Assembly (NCBI GenBank): GCA_964428195.1
Contig: CAYRXC010000037.1
Span: 1 to 6,173, forward strand
Source: JAAYGD01 sp964428195
GTDB taxonomy: Bacteria > Bacillota_I > Bacilli_A > RF39 > UBA660
Direction: 5' to 3'
Length of the DNA stretch: 6,173 nucleotides
Shown: one piece after another, positions 1-5,076 of the stretch
How the letters are laid out: each line of letters opens with the position of its first letter
Numbering within the stretch: the stretch's first letter is position 1
Made by a program: the position numbers and the translations under genes
The notes under the pieces: model-generated
Database searches by the model: none
What the model saw: only the letters and a program-made list of their open reading frames with translations
What the model was told of the DNA's origin: nothing

Positions 1-212
1 ATGTTGGAAGAATAAATAGAGAGTTTCAATATTGGGATACACCATTTTATAAAAAAGATAATCTAGCAAGTAAAACAGGAACAATAATAGTAAAAGATTT
101 TAATACTAATAAACAAATTAACTATAAGGAATATCCAAAAGTAGTATCTTTCGATAAAGATGGCAATTGTGTCCAAGGAGATATTGTAAAAATAACTATT
201 CCAAAGCAATAA
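1..212 (+). CDS. 3' end of an unrecognised protein (partial, 5' end outside window)
   Basis: Only one plus-strand frame is open from the window edge to the TAA at 210-212, giving about 69 C-terminal residues and no start codon. The ATG at position 1 is in another frame and stops after four codons. The peptide runs VGRINREFQYW near its beginning and ends VKITIPKQ. It has alternating charged and beta-branched stretches (for example GTIIVKDFN and DIVKITIP), suggesting a beta-rich soluble domain, with no membrane segment. I do not recognise a family. The gene converges on pyrG with only 12 bases between the two stop codons and shares its terminator. That it is real coding sequence is supported by the uninterrupted frame, by normal codon use for this AT-rich genome and by the terminator placed directly at its stop. 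Confidence 0.7.
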   Translation, partial: VGRINREFQYWDTPFYKKDNLASKTGTIIVKDFNTNKQINYKEYPKVVSFDKDGNCVQGDIVKITIPKQ

Positions 213-244
213 AAAACAAAAATATTATTTTTGTTTTTTTATTG
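207..244. terminator. Bidirectional terminator between the convergent partial gene and pyrG
   Basis: Positions 211-223 pair perfectly with 227-239 (13 bp, 3-nt loop). With one bulged T at 240, the pairing extends to 207-210 with 241-244. The main stem contains a single G:C pair (217:233); otherwise it is an A-run against a T-run, so each strand ends in a U-rich tract. It starts at the stop codon of the plus-strand gene, and its other arm lies in the last codons and stop of pyrG. The low GC makes it weaker than a classic terminator, but its placement between two convergent stops is as expected. Confidence 0.65.
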
Positions 245-1832
245 TCGATAAAATAAAATTATCAAATAGTGGGTGAGGTTTATAAGGCCTAGATTTAAAT
301 TCTGGATGGAATTGGCATGCAATGAAAAAATTTAAATATGGTATTTCTATAATTTCTACAAGGTTTGATTTCTCATTAATTCCAGAAAATACCATTCCAT
401 TATCTTCTAATATCTTTTTATATTTGTTATTGAATTCATATCTATGTCTATGTCTTTCTTTTATGTTGTTATTCTTATAACAAGAGAATGCTAATGTTTT
501 ATTTAATATTTTACAATCGTAATTTCCCAGTCTTAGTGTTCCACCTTTATTGATAACTTTTTTTTGGTTTTCCATTATATCAATAACTGGATTTGTTGTT
601 TTTGGGTCAAATTCTGTTGAGTTAGCATCTTTTATATTGCAAACATTTCTTGCAAATTCTATTGTTGCTAATTGCATTCCTAAACATAAACCTAAAAAAG
701 GGATATTATTTTCTCTAGCATATTTAATGGATTTTATTTTTCCTTCAATTCCTCTTTTTCCAAACCCTCCAGGCACTATAATTCCTTTTGAATTTTTAAA
801 TATATCATCTATATTAGTTTTGCTTTTCTCTAATGATTCTGAATCAATCCAATTGATAATAATTTTCTTTTTGTGTTTATAACCAGCATGAGTTAAAGCT
901 TCATTTACAGATAGATATGCATCATGTAATTCAATATATTTTCCAACAAGTGAAATTTCAATTTCTTCTTTCAGACTATTTACAGTATTTATTAATTCTT
1001 TCCAATATCCGATGTTAGCTCTTTTTATAGGCAATTTAAATTGTTTTAAAATAGTAGCATCAATCTTTTGCTCATAATAGTTTATCGGTATTTGATAAAT
1101 ATTGTTTACATCTAAAGAATCGATTATATTTTCTTTCGGTATGGAACAAAATAATGAAAGCTTCGTTTTTATTTGATCTCCAATAGCAAAAGGAGCTCTG
1201 CATACCAATGCATCTGGAAGTATTCCCATATTTCTCAATTCCTTAACACTATTTTGAGTTGGTTTTGTTTTTAATTCCCAAGAACCAAATAAGTAAGGAA
1301 TAAGCGTACAATGAACAAAAAAAGTGTTTGTTTTTCCTAGTTCATATTGAATTTGTCTTAAAGCTTCTATAAAAGGTTGAGATTCAATATCTCCAACTGT
1401 TCCACCAATTTCAGTGATTACTATATCAGCTTTGCTCGATATTCCAGCTTCTTTAACTTTGTTTTTTATTACATCTGTTACATGTGGTACCATTTGAACA
1501 GTAGAACCAAGATAATCTCCACGTCTTTCTTTTTCTATAACTTGTGAATATATTTTCCCACTAGTAATATTAGAACTGTAATTTAATTCTTCATCAATAA
1601 ATCTTTCATAATGTCCTAAATCTAAATCAGTTTCACATCCATCGTAAGTAACAAAAACTTCTCCGTGTTGTATAGGATTCATTGTACCTGGATCGACATT
1701 AAAATAGGGATCAAATTTTTGCATAAAAACTTTGTATCCTCTTGATTTTAATAATAATGCTATAGAAGAGGCAGTAATACCTTTGCCAAGTCCTGAAACT
1801 ACTCCTCCTGTAACAAATACGTATTTTGTCAT
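225..1832 (-). CDS. pyrG: CTP synthase (glutamine-hydrolysing)
   Basis: PyrG makes CTP from UTP, ATP and glutamine (the last step of de novo pyrimidine nucleotide synthesis) in the cytoplasm, as a tetramer in known homologues. The N-terminal synthetase domain shows the P-loop GGVVSGLGKG (residues 9-18), the FDPYFNVDPGTMNP region (40-53), TDLDLGHYERF (69-78) and EIGGTVGDIESQPF (141-154); D71 and E141 are the likely Mg ligands. The C-terminal class I amidotransferase domain shows PGGFGKRG, the nucleophile elbow GLCLGMQ with Cys383, and FHPEF with His509 and Glu511, so both active sites look intact. I chose the ATG at 1832-1830 (535 aa, protein begins MTKYVFVTGG). An in-frame GTG at 1844 would add MIFF but is the GTG of the AGAGGTG ribosome binding site. 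The gene stands alone, divergent from a lipoprotein gene. Confidence 0.97.
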   Translation of the reverse strand: MTKYVFVTGGVVSGLGKGITASSIALLLKSRGYKVFMQKFDPYFNVDPGTMNPIQHGEVFVTYDGCETDLDLGHYERFIDEELNYSSNITSGKIYSQVIEKERRGDYLGSTVQMVPHVTDVIKNKVKEAGISSKADIVITEIGGTVGDIESQPFIEALRQIQYELGKTNTFFVHCTLIPYLFGSWELKTKPTQNSVKELRNMGILPDALVCRAPFAIGDQIKTKLSLFCSIPKENIIDSLDVNNIYQIPINYYEQKIDATILKQFKLPIKRANIGYWKELINTVNSLKEEIEISLVGKYIELHDAYLSVNEALTHAGYKHKKKIIINWIDSESLEKSKTNIDDIFKNSKGIIVPGGFGKRGIEGKIKSIKYARENNIPFLGLCLGMQLATIEFARNVCNIKDANSTEFDPKTTNPVIDIMENQKKVINKGGTLRLGNYDCKILNKTLAFSCYKNNNIKERHRHRYEFNNKYKKILEDNGMVFSGINEKSNLVEIIEIPYLNFFIACQFHPEFKSRPYKPHPLFDNFILSTIKKQK

Positions 1833-1838
1833 AAAAAA

Positions 1839-1869
1839 AATCACCTCTTATAAAATTGTGAGAGTGATT
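1839..1869 (-). promoter_or_regulatory. Leader hairpin able to cover the pyrG ribosome binding site
   Basis: In the pyrG leader, minus-strand AATCACTCT (1869-1861) can pair with AGA (1848-1846) and GTGATT (1844-1839), leaving G1845 bulged: nine base pairs around a 12-nt loop. The right arm contains the whole AGAGGTG ribosome binding site, so the fold would hide it. A weaker alternative pairs AGAG (1876-1873) with CTCT (1864-1861) and would free it, though this needs transcription to start at or before A1876. The pairing is seen in the sequence; a regulatory role is inference. Confidence 0.45.
1842..1848 (-). promoter_or_regulatory. Ribosome binding site that fixes the pyrG start
   Basis: On the minus strand AGAGGTG lies nine bases before the ATG at 1832-1830. 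Its last three bases are the in-frame GTG that makes the longest open frame look four codons longer. The spacing and the match of the family N-terminus (MTKYVFVTGG) to the ATG both say the GTG is part of the ribosome binding site and not the start. Confidence 0.85.
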
Positions 1870-1881
1870 AGGCTCTTTTTA

Positions 1882-1890
1882 ATTATAACA
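1882..1890 (-). promoter_or_regulatory. pyrG promoter, extended -10 type
   Basis: Read on the minus strand, TGTTATAAT (1890-1882) is a perfect TATAAT with the TGn extension. No hexamer close to TTGACA lies 16-18 bp upstream (ATATAC at 17 bp), which fits an extended -10 promoter. Transcription would start near G1875, giving a leader of about 43 nt beginning GAGCC. This is too short to hold a separate attenuator terminator. Confidence 0.65.
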
Positions 1891-1918
1891 TTAAAAATAT
1901 AAAAGTATATTAGAAAAT

Positions 1919-1946
1919 TTGACATTTTTAATTATAGGTTTATAAT
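1919..1946 (+). promoter_or_regulatory. Consensus promoter of the lipoprotein gene
   Basis: A perfect TTGACA (1919-1924) and a perfect TATAAT (1941-1946) are separated by 16 bp. The expected start near 1953 leaves a leader of only about 12 nt, most of it the AGGAGG ribosome binding site (1955-1960) before the ATG at 1965. This is the strongest-looking promoter in the window. It runs divergently from the pyrG promoter, with about 78 bp between the two predicted start points. Confidence 0.8.
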
Positions 1947-1964
1947 CAAGTTATAGGAGGAAAA

Positions 1965-2678
1965 ATGAAAAAGATTATACTTTTTATGTTTGCGTTATTG
2001 TTGACAATTAGTTTAGTGGCTTGTGGCAATAAATCAGAAACATCTAATGTAGAAGAGAAAAAGAATACCAATACAAAGGTTTCTAATTTTGCTGATTCTT
2101 ATGCAAAATATGTTGAAGCAAAAAGTGACGTATTTGATAAATTAAATGAAAATATTCCAGAAGGAAGTTATCAAATGGCAACGGCACTATTAGGATTCTC
2201 AACTATTGATTTAGCATTAATACCAATTACTATGTGTGGATTAGAAGAAGATGAAAGGTTAGGTTTTCAATTCCTGTATCAAAGTTTAAAATATGAATCA
2301 ACTAACGATACATGTAAAATCACCTTTAATAATGAAGGAAAAAAGGCAGTTTATGAATCGTTGTTCGATAGTAAAACGGATTCGATTAGAACTATGATGT
2401 ATGAAGACGATAAGCTTGTGATAATAAATGAATACGTTAGTTTGAATGATGGATATGCTTCTCAACAATATTATGTTGGGGATGAAGAATCTACTGTGTT
2501 TAGGGCAATATTTAAAGATGATTATTTAGCAATCGGGTATTTTGAAAATGTAAATAGTGAGCCAGAATCAATTTATAAAAACAAAAATAAAGGAACAGTC
2601 GATTGGACAAAAGGTGGAGTAAGATGGGCAGAATACAATAAAGGAGAAATCACATCTATTCCTGAAGAAGAAATCTAA
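1965..2678 (+). CDS. Unrecognised lipoprotein, membrane-anchored on the outer face
   Basis: The 237-residue product begins MKKIILFMFALLLTISLVAC: two lysines, a hydrophobic core and the lipobox L17-V18-A19-C20. It should therefore be exported, lipidated on Cys20 and cleaved by signal peptidase II. A hydrophilic linker rich in N, E, K and S (about 21-45) follows, then an acidic mixed alpha/beta domain to the end. That domain has two more cysteines, in TMCGLEE and NDTCK. The segment around 120-190 (for example YEDDKLVIINEYVSLNDGY and AIFKDDYLAIGYF) looks like successive beta strands. I do not recognise the family, and there is no transporter or enzyme motif. The ATG has an AGGAGG site five bases upstream (four A before the start codon). 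Its own promoter and a terminator overlapping its stop make it a single-gene transcript. Being next to pyrG does not indicate a role in nucleotide metabolism. Confidence 0.85.
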   Translation: MKKIILFMFALLLTISLVACGNKSETSNVEEKKNTNTKVSNFADSYAKYVEAKSDVFDKLNENIPEGSYQMATALLGFSTIDLALIPITMCGLEEDERLGFQFLYQSLKYESTNDTCKITFNNEGKKAVYESLFDSKTDSIRTMMYEDDKLVIINEYVSLNDGYASQQYYVGDEESTVFRAIFKDDYLAIGYFENVNSEPESIYKNKNKGTVDWTKGGVRWAEYNKGEITSIPEEEI

Positions 2679-2706
2679 AGTAATTAAACTACTTTAGTTT
2701 TTTTTT
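2675..2706 (+). terminator. Terminator of the lipoprotein gene
   Basis: CTAAAGTA (2675-2682) pairs perfectly with TACTTTAG (2690-2697) around a 7-nt loop, followed by nine T (2698-2706). The left arm contains the gene's TAA stop (2676-2678). The T-tract ends only about ten bases before the -10 element of the next transcript. Confidence 0.85.
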
Positions 2707-2713
2707 ATATTTA

Positions 2714-2722
2714 TGATATAAT
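2714..2722 (+). promoter_or_regulatory. Extended -10 promoter of the five-gene run
   Basis: TGATATAAT (2714-2722) is a TATAAT with the TGn extension. The hexamer 17 bp upstream (TTAGTT, 2694-2699) is a poor -35 and falls inside the preceding terminator, so the extension must do most of the work. The expected start is near A2729, giving a leader of about 23 nt before the ATG at 2752. Confidence 0.6.
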
Positions 2723-2751
2723 TTTTATATGAATATATTAGGAGAGGTAAT

Positions 2752-2889
2752 ATGATGGATGAGAATAAAGAATTAAATTCTATTTTATCACTTTCGAATG
2801 ACGAGTTGGAAAAGATGTTTTCAGAATTTTCTTTAGAAGAAATAGAACTACTAATAAATAAATTAAATGAGGTGGGCTTAAATGACTAA
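2752..2889 (+). CDS. Acidic 45-residue microprotein, function unknown
   Basis: This short frame reads from ATG 2752 (or the adjacent ATG 2755) to TAA 2887-2889. It has a strong AGGAGAGG site at 2740-2747, its own promoter upstream, and a downstream gene whose start overlaps its end by 8 nt. The product is strongly acidic (9 E and 3 D against 3 K) and looks like two short amphipathic helices of similar pattern: LSNDELEKMF, then SLEEIELLINKLNEV. It has no cysteine, tryptophan, signal or membrane segment. I do not recognise it. The first-gene position and overlap suggest it is made in step with the coiled-coil protein and may bind it, as small acidic partners often do; that is inference. It is short enough for automatic gene callers to miss. 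Confidence 0.75.
   Translation: MMDENKELNSILSLSNDELEKMFSEFSLEEIELLINKLNEVGLND
2869..2874 (+). promoter_or_regulatory. Ribosome binding site inside the microprotein gene
   Basis: GAGGTG lies seven bases before the ATG at 2882, within the last codons of the upstream 45-residue gene. Together with the ATGACTAA start/stop overlap (2882-2889), it points to coupled translation of the two genes. Confidence 0.75.
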
Positions 2890-4576
2890 AGAAGAATTTA
2901 TACACATTGTTGATAGAGAATTATATAAGTTAAATGAGGAATACAAAAAAGTATTTGAAGAATTAGCTTTTTTAGAGTCTCTTGATAATTCTAGAGATAA
3001 TGAAGAAATTAATAAATATGAATATAAATTAAGTTTATTAAGTCAAAGGAGAGAACAACTAAAAAAATTGTTGACATATCCTGCAATGTCTAGAATAATG
3101 CACATGTCGGAAGAAGAAATTGAAGAATACAAAAAAGCAAAAATTTCTCAAATAAATTTAGAAATTGAAAAATTAAAAAACGAAGAAACTCAACATAACT
3201 TGAATAAAGAAAAATTAGAGTCTAGGTTAAATTTTATAAAACATGAGTATATTTTTTTAACTGGAACTAACAGAGAAAAGTTGTTAGCTGAAGCAAAAGC
3301 TATTATAGAGGAACTTTCTTATTATGAAACCGAACAAGAATGGGGAACTTTCCCAAAAATAAAAGCAAAAATGGATAATTTGGAAGGTGAAATTGAAAGA
3401 ATAAAAAATATGCCAAGCATTGATATTAAAAAAGAAATATGTTTGATAGCTCAAGGGGAACAAGTTTTTAAGTATTTACTAAGCAGAGCATCTAATAAAG
3501 ATGTTTACTCTTCAAGAAAACTTTTGGCTGCAGTAGGAGACGATCAAAATAAGACTTTTGAGATGGCAAAATTAATTAAAGAATATACTGCGCTGGCAAC
3601 TAATAAAGAATTGTTTACTGAGCATCAAGTTGATATGGAAATGGGATTACCAATAAGTTATGTAGATAGTATTCCATCTGAAGATTTTATTTGGACTAGG
3701 AGAGATTTCTCTATCAATTTAAATGCAAGTAATATTGATTCATTTGGAAACAATTTAAATGATGCATATTTAAAATTTATAAGTGAAAAAGAAAAAATAA
3801 ATCAAGAATATACTTATGAGAAATTAAAGGGAATAGGTTTAGATTTAGAAATAGGAGATATTGTAGATTCGGAATTCATTAAGTTACATGGAGATAAGAT
3901 AAACAAAGAAGACACTAAGAGATTGAAAACATATGAATCTGAATTAAAAATATTGTTAAACAATTCTTTTAGATTAATGAAGAGAAAAGAAATTGCTGAA
4001 GCAAGAGACACAATTTCTGATATCAAGAAAAACATATATGATCAAGTTGAACATTGGTATTGTGTAAACTACAAAGGAGTAGTTGGTTCAAATTATCAAT
4101 TTCCTTCTTATGGAAATTGGAAAAATAGAGAAACTAGAAAGTCATTAGAAGAGGACTTGAAAAGATTGTACTCTGAAATGGGTTCGACTGAGCAAGCATT
4201 TAATAGATTGAGAGAAAAAGTAGCAGTAATAAGGACAAGTATAGAATTGGAACAATCAGAAAAAAGAAAACAAATGGATTTAATTGAAGAAAAAATAAAA
4301 ACTTTAGCGGGGCCAGAGTATTCAATATATGAGATTCCAATAAAACCAATTATCGACGAAAATAATCTTGTTCCATTTGTTGAACAGGTAAACAGAGAAT
4401 ACACAGATACACTAATGAGTAGAATTGATGATGAAGCAAAGAACCAATCAGAAGATGAGACCTCTTTAATAACTGGTAAGAGTAAAGAAGAGTTGAGACA
4501 ACTGAGAGATCAAGTTAAGCAAGCAATTAATTATCCAGAAGACTATTTAACAAAAGATGATATTTTAACGATGTAA
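2882..4576 (+). CDS. Large cytoplasmic coiled-coil protein, function unknown
   Basis: The 564-residue product has no signal peptide or membrane segment and is dominated by E, K, L and I. Probable coiled-coil or long-helix stretches are at about 10-62, 76-122, 131-176, 342-390 and 417-475. Between them is a less helical block (about 185-330, including GLPISYVDSIPSEDFIWTRR at 255-274), then an aromatic patch (HWYCVNY at 391-397; YQFPSYGNW at 405-413) and a proline-bearing C-terminal part (about 478-564) ending ILTM. It has only two cysteines (187 and 394). I see no Walker A motif, so it is not an SMC/Rad50-type ATPase despite the coiled coils, and I see no nuclease or protease motif. It starts within the upstream microprotein gene (8-nt overlap) and is followed by about 108 non-coding bases. 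A scaffold or structural partner for its neighbours is the simplest guess, but the family is unknown to me. Confidence 0.85.
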   Translation: MTKEEFIHIVDRELYKLNEEYKKVFEELAFLESLDNSRDNEEINKYEYKLSLLSQRREQLKKLLTYPAMSRIMHMSEEEIEEYKKAKISQINLEIEKLKNEETQHNLNKEKLESRLNFIKHEYIFLTGTNREKLLAEAKAIIEELSYYETEQEWGTFPKIKAKMDNLEGEIERIKNMPSIDIKKEICLIAQGEQVFKYLLSRASNKDVYSSRKLLAAVGDDQNKTFEMAKLIKEYTALATNKELFTEHQVDMEMGLPISYVDSIPSEDFIWTRRDFSINLNASNIDSFGNNLNDAYLKFISEKEKINQEYTYEKLKGIGLDLEIGDIVDSEFIKLHGDKINKEDTKRLKTYESELKILLNNSFRLMKRKEIAEARDTISDIKKNIYDQVEHWYCVNYKGVVGSNYQFPSYGNWKNRETRKSLEEDLKRLYSEMGSTEQAFNRLREKVAVIRTSIELEQSEKRKQMDLIEEKIKTLAGPEYSIYEIPIKPIIDENNLVPFVEQVNREYTDTLMSRIDDEAKNQSEDETSLITGKSKEELRQLRDQVKQAINYPEDYLTKDDILTM

Positions 4577-4639
4577 TAGAGTAATAAAATATTTTATATC
4601 GGATTAAGAAAAAGAAAAACATGAATTAAACAAAAAATA

Positions 4640-4668
4640 TTGTATTATGTATTATGATTTGCTAAAAT
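4640..4668 (+). promoter_or_regulatory. Probable internal promoter before the 117-residue gene
   Basis: TTGTAT (4640-4645) and the extended -10 TGC-TAAAAT (4660-4668) have a 17-bp spacer between the hexamers. The expected start falls on G4675, the first of five G that also serve as the ribosome binding site, leaving a 10-nt leader. A second TATAAT at 4668-4673 is less likely, because a start seven bases further on would fall after the G-run and remove it from the mRNA. Confidence 0.5.
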
Positions 4669-4674
4669 ATAATT

Positions 4675-4679
4675 GGGGG
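4675..4679 (+). promoter_or_regulatory. G-run ribosome binding site that fixes the next start
   Basis: GGGGG ends five bases before the ATG at 4685. The longer reading from TTG 4673 would begin inside this site and has no ribosome binding site of its own, so the ATG is preferred. GGGGG is a less usual site than the AGGAG forms used elsewhere in the window, and pairs with the 16S tail partly by G:U. Confidence 0.65.
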
Positions 4680-4684
4680 TAAAT

Positions 4685-5038
4685 ATGAATGGAATTGTTT
4701 TATATTTAGGAGAACCAAATAATCTTGAAGAATTAAATTTTATGATTAATAAAAATATTTTTCCAACACATTTTAGTTTTTCAATACCTGAGGGTTTATT
4801 GGATGGTTATTATGTTGAAGAAACAGATGGAAATTATATTTTGAATCAATCATTTTCTGTAGATATTTCTGCAGTTTTGGAACCTTCTAATTTAGATAAT
4901 ATAGAAAAAATCGTATCAAATGAATATGGAAGATCTGATCAAAGATATTTAGTAAAAATAGATGGATCAAAGATATCTTTATCGGATCTTATAAAACAAA
5001 CGATTTCCAAGTCAGTTAAAAAACCAAAAGAGTTATAA
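4685..5038 (+). CDS. Small protein of unknown function (117 aa)
   Basis: The product begins MNGIVLYLGEPNNLEELNFM and ends SVKKPKEL. It is soluble, without signal or membrane segment and without cysteine. The order of likely elements is a short beta strand (GIVLYLG), a helix (NLEELNFMI), strands around FPTHFSFSIP and YYVEETDGNYILNQ, a helix with NLDNIEKIV, a strand RYLVKIDG, and a C-terminal helix with a basic tail (LIKQTISKSVKKPKEL). I do not recognise the family. The ATG is preferred over an in-frame TTG twelve bases upstream. Its stop is 38 bases before the phosphatase gene, with a hairpin in between, and it probably has its own promoter, so it could be expressed both with the run and separately. 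Confidence 0.8.
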   Translation: MNGIVLYLGEPNNLEELNFMINKNIFPTHFSFSIPEGLLDGYYVEETDGNYILNQSFSVDISAVLEPSNLDNIEKIVSNEYGRSDQRYLVKIDGSKISLSDLIKQTISKSVKKPKEL

Positions 5039-5060
5039 TAAGAATAGAAATATTCTTATT
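5037..5060 (+). promoter_or_regulatory. Intergenic 10-bp hairpin with GAAA loop
   Basis: AATAAGAATA (5037-5046) and TATTCTTATT (5051-5060) pair perfectly around the tetraloop GAAA (5047-5050). The left arm overlaps the TAA of the preceding gene. What follows (TTATTG) is T-rich but not a clean T-tract. It could therefore be a leaky terminator, an mRNA-stabilising structure or a processing site. It sits eight bases upstream of the AGGAG of the phosphatase gene (5068-5072). Confidence 0.55.
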
Positions 5061-5076
5061 TTATTGTAGGAGAATT

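Larger units (their letters stand above)
4577..4684 (+). other. Non-coding gap inside the five-gene run
   Basis: These 108 bases hold no open frame of note and no intrinsic terminator. ATAAAATATTTTAT (about 4583-4596) is a palindrome without a proper loop or T-tract. The 3' part carries the promoter candidate listed at 4640-4668. Read-through from the upstream gene therefore looks possible. Confidence 0.55.

Noticed and set aside
1..15. ATG at the first base as a gene start
   Set aside because: That frame stops after four codons; the open frame at the window edge is a different one and is a gene tail.
550..882. 110-codon plus-strand open frame opposite pyrG
   Set aside because: It lies wholly within pyrG on the other strand, has no ribosome binding site or promoter, and its translation is low-complexity F/I/L/S-rich as expected of antisense to an AT-rich gene.
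1833..1964. Riboswitch or T-box in the pyrG/lipoprotein intergenic region
   Set aside because: Both predicted leaders are far too short (about 43 and 12 nt) and show no conserved T-box or riboswitch core.
3814..4404. Two minus-strand open frames (3814-4035 and 4108-4404) opposite the coiled-coil gene
   Set aside because: Both are antisense shadows of a long real gene, rich in F, S, I and L, and without ribosome binding sites.
2882..4576. SMC/Rad50-like ATPase or phage tape-measure protein for the coiled-coil gene
   Set aside because: There is no Walker A, signature or Walker B motif, no hydrophobic segments as in tape-measure proteins, and no phage genes around it.
4583..4596. Palindrome ATAAAATATTTTAT as a terminator of the coiled-coil gene
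   Set aside because: It has no loop of usable size without losing central pairs, no G:C pairs and no T-tract after it.
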